This document shows positions 35,501-50,500 of a stretch of DNA of 64,000 bases, one piece after another. The position numbers and the translations under genes are program-made. Source of the stretch: Micropterix aruncella (lineage: Eukaryota; Arthropoda; Insecta; Lepidoptera; Micropterigidae); assembly GCA_944548615.1 (NCBI GenBank), contig OX155980.1, forward strand, positions 42,922,601-42,986,600, in the 5' to 3' direction. The notes under the pieces are model-generated. The model made no database searches. It was not told where the DNA came from and saw only the letters and a list, made by a program, of their open reading frames with translations. The first letter of the stretch is position 1. Every line of letters starts with the position of its first letter.

Positions 35501-38500
35501 GTTAGTACTTTTCGTTTTTTATATTCTAAAAAGCGCACTTGATTATTGCAGCGCGGTGCCGCGCCGTGTAACTTTTATAATCGATGCTGCCTGTAATCGA
35601 TTTTCATTATTAAATTCCATGCCAGTAAATATAGTCTATTTTTCAATGAAAATGCATTCAATGATTAGTGAGAGATTGTTAAAAAAAATAAGTTATTGAA
35701 TTTATTTAATTACATGTAGTCAACATTTGAGATTTGTCAATGCCCTCCAGGTTACTTAAGACCCCGAGAGCATTGGTTATAAATATATTTAGGGTCCACC
35801 CACACAGTGTAAATGTCTTCTTATTTTTAAATACCCTATTTTAAAGCTATCTATAGTGTACTGCTCTCAATGTTATACACTGACGGAACCGATAGCAATA
35901 CTGAGAGGTACAACGTGAGGTGACACATTTTCTGCTAAGCTATGAAATATATACGTATCTTTAAATAGCTCAATGGGGTTAAGAAAGTTATCAACATTGA
36001 CGAGTATCTGTCACACCCCTGATTTGCAGACATCGCCATCTTCTCCGAAACTGCAAAGAACTGATTAGTTAGGTACACAGAAGTTGGTCTTAAGAACAAA
36101 TTCTCCAAAACAAAACCAGGTACCAGACTCACAAGGCGTAGACCTAAATGCAAGTAATATCATGCTAGTGGAAATATACAAATACATTCGAATATTGTAC
36201 ATCGCATTCAAATACTATAATCCGGCTTAACCTATTATGGTGACAAATTGTAAAATTTAATAAAATTATAATGTTTGGTTGATCATTTAAAGTTTATTGG
36301 ATTAAACCTAGAGTGTTTCGGGCAAATACGATAGAATTAAGTATTTTAGTAGTCAATTTCAAGGCTTAGGGCCTGGTCATTATGGACCGAAATAATAATA
36401 GTTTTGCTATTTGACTAAGATTGTTAGGCCAATTTATTCTATTACTACTCCGTTCGCAATTGAGGGGGTATCATCACATGTAAGGTATATAACACTGCTA
36501 ATGAAAAATCATTTAAGTATATCCGTGGGTATTACGAAATAAAATCTAAAAGTTATTTAATATATTTAATAATGTTGAAAGAAAATTGATACAATAGGTT
36601 AGGCATTTATTTATTTATTTCCCAAAACATAATTAACCTTACAGATGATTCGAAATCGTTAATTATTTTTCTTGGCTATTATTCTAGATTATATCAATTT
36701 TTCTACTATAGGCTATTATTATGATTCTACTGTTAATAAGATTATTATTACTCTACTCCATTACTATTACTATCATTATTATTCTAATATATATAGACTA
36801 TTATTCTAGACTATAGCAATATGTGCGTATAGACTATAGCTCTGTATACTTATGTACGTATAGACTATAGCTAGTATATAATATGTGCGAGTTTCATTCA
36901 CGAGCCAGCGGTTCCGTACATTTCAAAGGATGTTTTTACTTTGACCCATTTTCATACAAATTGATGAGAAAAGTAGTTTTAGCAGTCTATTGTTTTACAA
37001 GTAATTGAATATGAGTTTATACATTATTCTATAAGTTTGGAAAGATCTTTAAATAAAAAAAATCTTTTTTTCGTTTTTTACAGTTTATATTGTCAAAAAA
37101 AAATGATACTGGTATAATCGTCATTATAAATGTTGAGAAAAATACACTTGATATTTCAAAAGACTAGCTCGGTATAAGCTAATTGTGCCGCTATATTGAC
37201 TCTTATTCGAACTCAGGTTTAAAGTAATAAACCCAAGTTTCAACGCCAGTAACAATTTTCGGTTTGCGTACCGTTCGGCGATGTCAATCGATTGTGCACT
37301 CTGACTAATTGCTGAAAGAGTCTGTGGACTATGGAAATATACTGTCTCCTACGCATCGGGAGTGGATGTTGACCTGCTGTCATGCCACTCTTGAAACAAC
37401 CTTTAAACCACCCGATCCTGCCTGGCATTACGAGAAACGCCCAGGTCCGCGATAAATTTAATAACACAACAGGTAGAGTCCACATAAGCGACTTCGGTCC
37501 CGTAACCAGTCGGGAGGACGGAGATATCGTGAAAGTTAATTCTAGACGGAGATATCCCGCCAAAAGTGATAGCCCCCAAAAGAGATATCCCCCCAAAAGG
37601 TGAGGTGGCCCACGGGGTTACCTTCCTAGTGCCTCGTCGTAAGGCGTTGGACTCTGGTGGGTTCGTGGCAAAGTGCTCACCTCACAAGAGACAGAACGAT
37701 CACTATCGTTAAAACTTCCTGAGGTGACGGGTTCGACGTTGTAGTCGATATCTCCAAATGTCTGTCTTTGCTACAAGTTTCAGTCTATCTTATGGGAGTG
37801 CGAAAGCTATACTTTTTAAATCACAAATGTTTAAGATTGTCAAAATCCAATTGAATACAAGAGATATCGCTGGGCTAAATTTGCTTCGTGTAAATAAGAT
37901 AAAATAATAAAAATAAATTTATAAACATTATATTCAGCAGAAAAAAAACAATAAATTTAAGAAGAAACAAACAATAAACTTATAATGAAATATATCGGAA
38001 AAGGATAAAACCCGATAAAAATATGGAAGTTGAAATGGTTAGGACAAACCACAGTAACAATATCCAATACAAATTATGTATAACTCATTCAAGGTTACAA
38101 ACATGATGGAACAGCGTGCTTACAGGTACTTTTGCCCATATTTTAGTTGTAGGTGTTGTTTTGGCAAAATCACTGAGGAAATTCTCGTGCGGCATATCAG
38201 CGAAGAATCGCGATCGTTTCATATTGATTCTTAATAAAGGTGTTCTACTTTTTTTCCATTTACAGGGTAACTATGTAAAGTTTTTGAAGGGCCTGCACAG
38301 TGAACAAATTGCCAAGTTGCAGGCCAAGAATCAACATGAGTGTGAACTGCTCGAGGACATTCGCCAATTTACCATCAAAAGATCGGCGATCGAGAAAACA
38401 TATTCGGAGGTAAGCAAATATTCTGCTGTATTTAATAAACACTTTAGGAGGTATTTGACAAGCTTCTTGTATATTATTTATTGCAAGAAGTTTATTACCA

Positions 38501-41500
38501 ATTGATTAGAATTTTAGGTTCAAGTTTACAAAATTCGGGCTCTGAGCGACAATCAGCTAAAAGTATATCAAAATGGGGCTTTTAATGCCGCAAAACCCCT
38601 TGCCAGGTTTTATTCTATAATTCACCTGGAATCTATGCATCTTCAATATGTTTTGCATTTTAATAGAAGTTTCTTAAAGCTTCTGTTGTAAAATCCTCGA
38701 GGACAGAATCAATGAATGATTTAAAGGAGTTTCACTGCCTCTTCGGAAAAGTTTTCTTTGCCCAAGTTAAAAGTTATCGAAATTGCGGAAAAAATGGAAG
38801 TCTATTGGAGCAAAGTCTGGCGAGTACAACGGGCGACAAAAAGACTCCGGTCGCAACTTAGCAATTTGCGTCTGTTTGCTGTGAAATGTTTAGATTTGTT
38901 TTGTCGCGAAGAAGCAGCGGCGAACAGCGATTTATCAGGCTCGGATGTTTTATTCCCGAGCTCCTCCATCATTTTAAGTTCTTAATAGTACAAATTTGCG
39001 AATTTCAACTTTTTAATGATTGTACGTGCGAAATATTCCAAAAAAAAAACGATAGGAAGAGAAAAGCTTAACTGATATTGAACAAAGAATCTTGTTTGAA
39101 TCTTTGAACTCTAAGAATCTTTGAACTCAAAGAATCTTTGAACTACTTCTAAAATAAAATGAATTTCGACTAAAACCGAAGTTATCCAAGTTTAAAGTGG
39201 TCATTTTGAACAAATTGCAATTTTATAGGAAAAATCTAATATACCTAGAAGCTTTCTCTATAAATACTCTAATCGAGAATCAGGACATCGTGACTTTTTT
39301 TTTTATTATGGCGATCCACCAGTCATATAACGATATATATTTCGTATTCATATCTGTTTTTATTGAGAGCATTGCTTCATTTTTTAACCTCATATTGACG
39401 TGAAATCAATTAAATTACTAGTAGTAAGATAAAATTTCACCTAATATAAAATTTCAACACGAATTTTCAAATTCGAAATTTTTAAGAATAAATTTTCAAA
39501 TTACCCTAGCTTATCCATACTATGCATACAACTAATTGGCGAATCTGTTTTCAAAATCGAACAACGCATTCTTCAGATATCGATGACCCAGACGGACAAA
39601 CGGTGACGGAGAGACAGTTTTTTTAGAAGTTTTTATTGTTTTATTTTTTTTAAAACTTGTAGAAAATTGATTTTGAGCGAAATCTATTTTTGATATTTTT
39701 TTGGCAAATGGAAGACGCTTCGCGCCAGCCTTGTGTTGCGGGTTAGGCTGGTGATAGGGTAAAACCAATAATCTAGATAGTTCCACGCAACGCGGAACTA
39801 TCCAGATTATTAAATATACACTCTGCTCATGATATATAAACTTCTTAGAAACATATTGTTTTGTATGTATTTAATTAATCAATGTAAAATAATTGAAAGG
39901 ATAAGTCTGATATTAATTGAATATTCCGGCTCCACAATAAATTAAAATATTGTTTAATTCGTTACCAATTTTATTATTATGATGTTAGTTGATGTTACTC
40001 ACAACTCTTGAGTTGATAATCATTAGGAAATAAATATTTTACTGTTATAGGCTCTACTGAAGATATCGTCTGCATACCTCAACAAAAAGATGCCGCTTAT
40101 ACCGGACATTAAAGTGGAAGGAGGAGAAGAAAAATGGTATGTATTTGAAATTGATTAATTACCGATTTACTTCAGCCTTGCGTGTTATTCACTTACATAC
40201 ATAGTTTAACTGTTGCCAGTAATCTTTCTGGTTGATTTTAAAATTTATATATTAATAAACCAGTTTATATGAGTTCCTAAACTAGGCGGAGTCAAAATTA
40301 ACAAAAAATACTACTAGAATATGCATATACCTACCTATATTATAAGGTATATTAATATGAAGGGTGAACATTCAAATGCAGAGTTTCTAGTTTAAAATAA
40401 ACAAAAGTTTCCGATATTTTCAGTCGAAATTCTCGAAAACTTCACAATTTATCATATGGGCAATAGTACTAATAATCAATCAGAATTATTTGATAACTTT
40501 AGAAATTATCATATGGTCAGTAATAAAAATAATTTAAAAAGTACAAGTAGTAACAAATTAGTAACGATAATAATATCAATCGCCAGTAGTAAGAATAAAA
40601 ATTCACAATGATTAAAAGCTAATAATACAAATAATAAAGATAGTCAAGTCGAGAGAACTGAAAAAAATCGATATTGTCAATATCCTTAATGCCGTAAATT
40701 GGGTTTTTAATTAAAATACACTGTACCCTTTTCTTTAAGTGAACCTCCCAAAGGACCCTGATGCATAACGACGTTTATTGTAAAATAGGTTAGATTGACA
40801 AGAATAGGTAGGTAGGATCCGCTGATCGTCACAATTTAATTTTTTTAGTTGATGTAGTTCAAACATCCGTGATCCATAAATCTTAATACCTGGGGTTTCC
40901 CAGTCAGTTTTGGGTACTGTTTAAGGGCAATTGTTGCATCAAGAGATGTTAAGTACCTACCACTTTAGGAAGTTCTCATATGACTCATCTGGATCGTTGC
41001 TTACATCCGGGGTATTAGCTATCAAAGCTGCCTAGCTGTTTTTAGGCTCATTTTAGGTAATTTTTTGTTTTACATTAACTTGTCGGTGAATTCTGTCTTT
41101 ATTGTAGCATTTGAGGCTCACAATTTGCCAGTCGTGGTCCAAGAGACTGTATTTTATACGGTCGACTGCGATAACCTTGCAGTTTGAAAATATGCTGTCA
41201 ATGCAACTGCTACTGCTCGACGTAATTCGCTTAGGGAAATTTATAATTTTATACATATTTTTAATTTTACCTTCTTTATTCATTTTTATTTGATTTTATA
41301 ATGAAATTGTTGTAGTCATTATTTAGTTGCTACGAAATGCTACAATGATTTGAGTGCTGTTGAAAATATTGATGTTCTTACAATATTATAAATATATTTA
41401 GACTTATACATAGTAGAAATTATTCCAGTTTGTAAAAGTGCAACAAGCAAGGGTTTCGCGATAATTTTATTGCGTAATTATGGGTAATAGAGTCCGCAAA

Positions 41501-44500
41501 CAAAAACATAGACGATGAATCAAAAGTTTATAAAGGAAAGCATCTATATAAACTTACGTCTTATAACTGTACTAGTTTACGCATAATCAAAAATTTTAAA
41601 TTACACAAAGCAAGCAGCAAGCAAAAGAGAACGCAAATACAACCAAATATGTAACCAATATTTTTTTTTATGCAAATCATTTTATTCAATTTCAATTGAT
41701 CAGTTTTACGATAAACTTTCAAAGTACATATTTCAGATGAAGTTTGATTTCTTTTGGTCAGTTTAATAATTTATTTTCCCTGAGTATTTATTAATAGTTT
41801 TTCAGTATAAAAACTGTCTTTTATAATTAAGCCCTTTTTCATTACTTCTCTATTTTTTCATTAATTTTTGATTTTGCATGTCCTGCGAAACTAGTTTACA
41901 TTTAAAGTTTCTGGATGAGTTGTAAGTGTACACAAGTAGTATGGCGTGTCTCCCCAGGAATATGTGGAGCGTGTGGCGGACAGTCCTCGAAGAGAATGAA
42001 AAACTGGCCAGAGCCAGACTCGCTGCCTTGGAAGTCTTTCAGCAACAGATTGCAGACGAGGTCAAGTGTTTGCGCACCCACAAAATCGCCATCGCAAGAA
42101 AGGTAATATTTTATATTAGACAAGCCCTCCATAACCTCCCCGGCTTATGTTGGCTTATACTGTGCGAAATGTTGGTTGTATTTTTTGTATACCTAGTAAT
42201 ATTTATGTTAACTCCGTTTTTAAACGAAATTCCGCCCGGGCAACACCGGGTAATATTCCGCTAATTATACATGTTGTTTTAAATACAAATGTTTTATATT
42301 GTTATGCAGCATCGGTACTTAAAGTATTCACGGGTCCTCAAACAAACCTTCGCTTCACATCGTGATTATCTATTTCTGTACCAAGTTATTGATTATTCCC
42401 CCATCTACCACTAATCAAAATAAACTAAAAAAGATATACTCAAATAATGTTCATTGATCTGGAATAACAGGGGTTAATTTTCACACCTGAAAGAGGATCT
42501 AAACGATAACACAAATCAAGTAAACTTTTCCTAGCTGGTTCTTCGCGTCTAAATATATTCCCCTTTATAATAAATTTATCCATTTTTCACGAACTTTATT
42601 TCATAGGAAGAAATTATCCATAAATCTTTACTTCTCAATTATTTCATAGGGTTGACGTTGTACCTCGACTATGTTGCACCTTAAAACACTTTTAATATTC
42701 ATATTATTATTAAATTATAGTGATAAACTGCAATATTATGTGATAAACTTTATTGAGAGCAATACCTTGTTAGAAAAGTTTTGCTACGTTTTTTTCGGAT
42801 CAAAAGTAGGAATTTCGGTGGGATATTTGTATTTTTGTGAAAATTAGTGTTAGGCTCATCATTTTATTTATTATATCTGTCATTATTTATAAATTCAAAT
42901 GACATTTTTACTTTTATTATCTGTTGCATCGCACAAATCGAATTATGTTTTGAAACGTAACATGGTCTACTAATTGTTATCAGCTATGCATTTTTTTAGA
43001 TATTGTACATGGAAACACGCCTCAAGGTACGCGATAATAATATCACTAGAGAATATAACTCAGTATTCAAAAAAAATTACACACATTTAAGTCTACCATA
43101 TTTTTCCTTATGGGGCTACCGTGTAGCAGAGTAAATATTATAGGGCTCCACTTGAGGTAGAAGCTAACAGCAGATTATAAAAACTCTGAATGACTCTTAA
43201 TATATACTTCACATTCCACGCCATTATTTTTAATCTTCTATAACTGTCGATTACGGAATACGATTTGTGACAACGACGAAGATGTGTATGACGAGCCGCG
43301 AATACCGGTGCAGCATAACAATATAACACATTTGTATAGAAAACATCCTATAACTAGCGGAATATGTCCCGGCGTTGGTCGGATGGAATTTTGTTTGAGA
43401 ACGAGAGTTAACACATAACAGTACAAATATTACAAACAACATTTTAATCTGTTAGGGTTATACAAAATGTTAAAGAATTATTAACTAATATTTACATGCC
43501 TATGAGATGCAAAAGAATAATAAAAATATTATCTACAGTTAAGAAATGGAAACAAAAAAGTGTTAATTCATATGAAATCGAAGACTATGGCAGTTTTTAG
43601 ACATTAAAAATGAAACGAAATTTTCCATAAGTCAAGAGCGAACGGTTGAAATACGTAAGATGCTGAATAAATTCGGTATAAAAACGATATTTTAACCGAG
43701 CCGAAGCATAGCTCAATCTCTGAGACCTGTAAAGGATGTAATACTACTGCAAACTGCGGGTGTGTATAAAATCGTGCAGCTGTGGGTTGGTTTAGGTTGG
43801 ACTAACAAAGTGACCCATAGCGACTCGACTGATGGAACACATCAAGGCGATTTGCGGAAACATATAGGATAGCGGAACTAATCATTGGGTGCGATTTTAA
43901 AATCCCATTGTGCTATCCAAAGAACATTTCTATCCCCCAGTTTGAGCCAAGAGGCCATAGAAATAAGAAGAACTTCGAACTGCAATAGTGACGAAGGTTT
44001 CACACTCTTAACTGCTTAGCACCTTTTTATTAAATGCTTCAACATACGTCGCCGGGCACAAAGACGCGATACAGTAAATGGGAGTGCAAGGCGAAATTTC
44101 AGAACTCGCGCGTGCCGCCATTATCCTCCCCTTCCCCCTCGTGCTCGGGCCAAACGTCGGGTTCTTCAAATTTCAGGGGGTAAAATCAACTTTCGTTTAA
44201 TTTTGATAATTCAGAACTGTTAATTTTCTGATGTTTACTAATAAAAAAAATAATCCCTACTAATGCGTAGAACAAATCGAAAATGAGCAGAGCTGAATTA
44301 TGCATTTTTTTGTTTTAATATATATTTTTTATATAGTTTCGCTACATTTTTTAATGACTTTTTTAATCTTTTTGTGCGTAATACTATTAGTTCAATCTCT
44401 CGTACGAGTCCGTTAACACACTATACCTATATTTGTAGGATTTGTTATATTTCCAAATTTCATTAAAATTCATAAGTTTTCGATGAAAATATATTTTCTT

Positions 44501-47500
44501 ATTTCCTTAGGAGATATATATCACCTATATATACGTCACATATAACTCATATATAACAAACAAAGATTTTACCCGAATTTTCACTTTTTACTGACGGTCA
44601 AAAAATCAACCCCTATTGCACTTCCTTATCGGATGATAATATTTGCATACCTATTTAAATAAACCTCCTAAAATGTTGTTAATAAGTAAAAAAAATAATA
44701 AGATAATGCGAAAACTTTCCTAAGATACACGATGCTCGTTATTTAATACATAGGTCCCAATACCTTGAGGATAGTTTGATTATAAAGATTTTTTAAATAT
44801 TTTGAAACGAAATAATTTATTAAGACGTCAAACAAACTCAAACAAACGTCTGCGGTTCGAAATAATTTATTAAGACGTCAAACAAACTCAAACAAACGTC
44901 TGCGGTTCAGTCAAGCACATCGGCCACAGCCGTAGGTCACACCCGATTTATTTTATAAATTAAATTATTCGTGTCACATTAGATTTGTAAGTATTCACAT
45001 CAATCTCTCGACTATGCATCCCGACAAATCTACACCCGAGCTTTTGAATATGAAATCGAAAATCGGTAGGCTGTGCTGGTCAAAATCTTATTTGAAAAAC
45101 CCCAATAAAGAAAAAATATTAACAACCAATTTAATACAAATAAACACTCAAAAAAAAATACGTGTGGCACTCGGGGACTGCCGCGGTAAAGCTATTGCAT
45201 AGTATTTTTTAACAACTTATGCAATTATACTTATTTATTTATTTTATTTATGCAGTATGAAGAATTTTTTTCTGATATCAGATAACTGCGCTCTATCGGA
45301 AAACGTTGAAATTATTCCGAATCGATTCGGAATAATTTAAACGTCTTCCGATAGAGCGCACGAATTTTATTCGATAAAGCAAAAAAAACGGATATTATTC
45401 TTTGACTATTCGAAAAAGTTCGTAGATAAAGAGATAGATAATTAAATTATCTTTAAAATGGTGCAGGTTTCATAATAATACGCCAGATAGTATTTGGGTA
45501 GTAGTCGTTTTTGTGTTCGGTTAGACCTAATTTCACAAATTAATTACACTTTGTAATATAAACAAAATCTAAAATATTTAAAGCTAAGAATATTAAGAAA
45601 ATGTTCTTGTTTAACATATATTTTTTTCGAATCGTAAGAAGTACTCGTTTAGACGTAATTATTAGTTTAAAATAATTAATTTTCGTTAAGAAATTTCTTC
45701 ATTCGGTCGCCGCGCTGGCCTAGGCCCGCGATAAAAGCTATGCAATAGCTTAATAATTCTAAGATACAACCATCCCCGCTACCTATATATACCTAACTTT
45801 TCTATTTATATCTACCTTATAATATTTGTCAACCTACCTATTTGTATATACCGTATAAAGCATGTTTTACTGATTGACAGACTACGGAGCAGCTGGCGGC
45901 TGCGCAAAAAGAATTACAAGCATGCGTCTCAGACGTGGATAAGACTGAAAAGTTATATTTTGATGAAGAGCATTCGGCGCACGACGTCAGGGATAAAGCG
46001 CGAGATATCGAAGACAAGTAAGTACATCTGCCTTGTAATATAAACAAACTTAACATAAATAATTATATAAATTATAAGATAAGCTGTACTTAGTTAAACT
46101 CGATTAACTATGAAGAATGTACATACAAGTTCATGTTTTTTTTATATTTACATTATTCTCGTGCCTAATTGACGGATAACCGGTTCTTAGATTAGTAAAA
46201 TTTATATTTTTCTTAAACTAATAATAATATTTTTGATAATTCAATAAATGAAATGTAAATTTTCTGTACATATATTACAGTATAAATGTGTAAATATATT
46301 ACAGTATTACTCATCTATAATTGTAAATTAAATATTATAAGAAATTATTACTCTTCATAATTTTTAAAATAGTCAAACTACTAAAGCTAAACTGTCAGAA
46401 TATCAATGATATGTATAACAACCTGCGAATCCTGCGATTGTTAATCAATCTAAAAAAAGTACGAGTATGTAAAAAAACTGATTTCCTTAAAAAAAATAAT
46501 AGATGCCGAAATCTAATAAAATCTGAAATCACTATTGTCATATTTTTATAATAATAGTTTAGAAAAATAATTTTCGTCCAACGTCAAATAAAATAATTCG
46601 CTAATCAATATCTTAGAAGATTTTTATTTCTTTTAACGTCTAACATTTTGACACCCTGCGTTATGTTCGCTTTTATTATAAAGTATCAGCAATATGCCGT
46701 CCGCACTAACACATGGTAGCTGAATATATTGTCGTTATTTTATTCTCAGCAAAATATTTTAAGCAGGAAGTTCTGTTGACGTTTTTAACCGCTGCACTGT
46801 GAAGAGATCGTTTTTGTAGTATAACATTTCTATTGCTTGTCTCTGCGCTTCCCCAAAATATGTCCATATGTCATAAGCCAGTTAAAATTTACGCGGTACA
46901 CGGTTTTCCATTCCATCATACAATTTCCTTTATTTACCCATTACTTATGTATGATTTATTTCCAGGTTAAAAAAGAAAAAAGGCTCGTTCTTTCAATCCA
47001 TCACGTCGTTACAAAAGAATAGTGCAAAAGTGTCGAGTCGTCGAGACCAGCTTGAAGAGAAAAGTACAGGTGCCAGGAATAACTATTTGCTCGGTTTAGC
47101 TGCAGCAAATGCTCACCAGGTAACATTACAGTTCTTTCGCTATTAGCATGATTTATTCGTCGGCGGAAAAGCAGCATGATTTAAGATCCACTTAGTGAAC
47201 TTTCAGGAAAAGCAAACTAAAAGGCAAGCGTTTTTAGTTTGCTTATATTATTTTTATTATTTTCATACAACCAAATTATATAATTATATGAATATTAGAG
47301 CTTTTATTAATGATGTATGTTATCTTACTTATTTATTATTAATTTGATAATTACGACCTACCCTTAAATAGCATGATACCTATAGGTCCGGTCGTAGTAC
47401 AGTCGTGGCTACCAATCCCTGGTTTCCAGTGTCCTGTCACATAGTGAGGCGGGCCGCCAGGTGCCTGATCTGTGCTACTATGTATCTTATGATTTTGTCG

Positions 47501-50500
47501 TGACTGTGCACCCACATCTACTCGATAAACTCAAATTGTGCGGATTTGAAAACGCCACATTTGATCTCCTCCCGAGTTTCCTTTCAGATAGACAAGTGAC
47601 AGCAGTATGTAATAAGTCATCAAATGTTGGTATTATCGCTCTGGGAGTTCCCCAGGGATCTTGTCTCGAAAAACTTCTCTTTATCGTATATACTCGTATA
47701 CACGACATAACCGAAGCCACACAGAAGGCTAACCTTTTAGTGTATGCAGATGATACATGTGCTGTATAAAATCTTGTTATTTGATTAAATATTCTACTTA
47801 ATTAAATTAATAAACAGCTACAGGTGGAATGGATGGACAATGAAGCCATACATTGTTAAATAAGTCTGGGCAGAAATTACGACTGACTTCGTTGGAACTA
47901 CCCGGGTGGTGGACGTGTGGATGGCACTATTCCCATTGCACATTTAGTAAATATCTCTAAAGTGGATTTAGCAGCAGTAGAGGATTTGAACAACCACATT
48001 AATCTATTGTAATGTTGATTCACTCGATAAATGATCACGCGTCCATAAGAGTTATTAACAGTGCAAAAATCTTTTGAGTTTGTTTTTTTCACAAAAACAT
48101 AAATAATGATGTACACACGCACGTGAGTTGCGCGAAACGCGCTACGAGCGACAAAATATGAAAGAACGAAGGGAATGTCAATTGCCAACAAAACTGTGGT
48201 AATTTTATGAAGTTGAATGCGAAGTGGAAGCATTGCGACAGAGAGGCCGCTTTGCAGGCAAGGTATTTCTCCGTCCCTTCCATATGGCTCTCGCTTCATT
48301 CTGTAGATCCGTGTATAAAAGATATGCGTAGAGATCTGTCGCTTTCAAATAAAATCACCTAAAAATATCCCTTCTTTCCAGAAAAAGAAATTACCTTTCA
48401 GATGGTATAGAATGTTCTCTACAAGATGGCCATAGCTTGGCCACATCGCAAAGGTGGAAGCGAGTCAGCACCACTCGTCATTTGTAAAACATATATGGGA
48501 AAGAGTGAGAGAGACGTAGTCGATGCAACCAAGCATTGGCCAGCATGTAGAGGGGGCATAATTGGTTGCGCCAACATATTTGGATAAGAAAGTATGTACA
48601 TTTAAAGTTTAAAAAGCTATTTGTTTAGAATTGTTGCTGGAAATATTTTATTGAGTAGGGCATTATTTACGGACTAAGGTTTTGTGCTTTGTTTTCGCGC
48701 TTGGATTTCCTAATTTGTAGCTATCCATTACCATTTCATGGAGTTGTGAGGGACCACCCCTCACTTGACTCCAAATTGTTCGGTGTAAGGTGGTGGTATC
48801 AACTTACGAGTTATCTCCGTATTGAAAGGCGGTTTTGAATTGAAGTAGAAGGTATTTATTGATTGAAAGTTTGATATTGCCAGTTATAACGCTTCCCGAA
48901 CAAGTTATGTTGACGCGAGTGTAACGATGCGCGACTGCGGTTACGAGGGTATATGGATGAGGATTGTATGTGTGCTCCAAGTATCTTGTACTGGGCACGG
49001 CTCGAGTCTGTGGGATTACAGACTGATGCTTCAAGATTAGGGAGGATAAGGAAAGGAAACCAAGGAGCCGGATTCGTTGACACACCTCGTTAGAAGGGTA
49101 CCGAATATGCCGTCGCATATTCCCCTTGGGGGAAGATGATCACTCGGGGAATGATACTTTGGTTGCTTTTTCGCCAGTTTATATAGGCCGATAAATGATG
49201 CAATCTAAAATATTCCGAGTAAAAGTATTGTTTCATCGTGCTGATTCATAGCTGCACGGGTTAAAATAATAGCTGAATTGTGTCAGTGTACTTCACTGGA
49301 AATCGATGCATTTGTTGATCGCATGTAATGGAATTAAGGTCCGTTACAGAGTTTTCTTCCACGCAGCCAGCCTCTAGTCACGCCTTGAGCAATTGGAAAA
49401 GGGTTCTTTAGTTGCCATTTCCAGGTTTTATTTTCGGAATGTACCAAATGACTATTATGGTACATTATTATAGTTTCATAATTTTTATTCTACATGTGTT
49501 TGTTTTTAGACTCGTTACTTCCTGGTGGAGCTGTCGGCGTGCCTGGCTGCGCTGGAGGCGGGTGTGTTCGAGCGCGTGGCGGAGTGGCTCGCGCTGATGG
49601 GCCGCACGGAGCTGCTGACGGTCAGCGCCGCCCTTCACTCGTTCGGCAAAATACGAGATCGAGCGCTCCACCTCGAGCGAGACTACAACCTACAGTGTTG
49701 CTACCTTTATTATCCCGCTCTAAAAAGACATATACAGGTGTGTATATACATATACAGGTTGTAAATATTTTTTAAAAATAAAAATATGTACGATACATAT
49801 CCAAATTATTTATGAAATAAATGGATATTTATAAATCATAGAACATTATTAATGAAATAAATGGCAATTAGCAAAAAAAGAAGGATAAGCAATTGTTTAT
49901 CCGCGATTGCCAGGTGCTTAAATACTCTTCTCCGCTGAATACCAGATAATTTTACTAATTTATACAGTCGCATTTGATAGTACCACATGTAGATACTAAC
50001 GATACTGTAAGGATGAAAAAGGGTAGAGATTCTGATAAACCAGTAAGTGATTAATGTTCTTGAACAATAATGAATATTGAAAATTGATATAAACGCAATA
50101 TTTTGTAATTATCTGTAACGCGAGTAATGTATAATGTAGAGTATATTGTTTACTCTACACTAATTTCTGGGGAAGAATCTAAAAAAAATTGTAACAAAAA
50201 TATTGCCGAAGATTTTAAGACTTCAGATGATTAAGTAGGTTCTGAATTTACACTTCTTTAGTTTTTAACCGTCTTCGGATAGGCGTTAGAAAAATTGTGG
50301 ATCAAAGGTACCAAGAAACATATTTTTCGGAAGATACATTTCCATGTAATTTTGTTGAAAAATATTTATTAAAAATTTATTTATTGTTTGGGAAACGTAT
50401 TTCAGAGATAAAAAAAATCATAGAAAACATTATACTTACATATACAACTGGCCGATAAAAATGAATCCTACGGTAACACAAATTTCAAAACTATATGATT

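Noticed and set aside
47898..48299. 133-codon minus-strand frame
   Set aside because: No recognisable domain; lies in repeat-like DNA between an RT fragment and a MITE, so not called as a gene.
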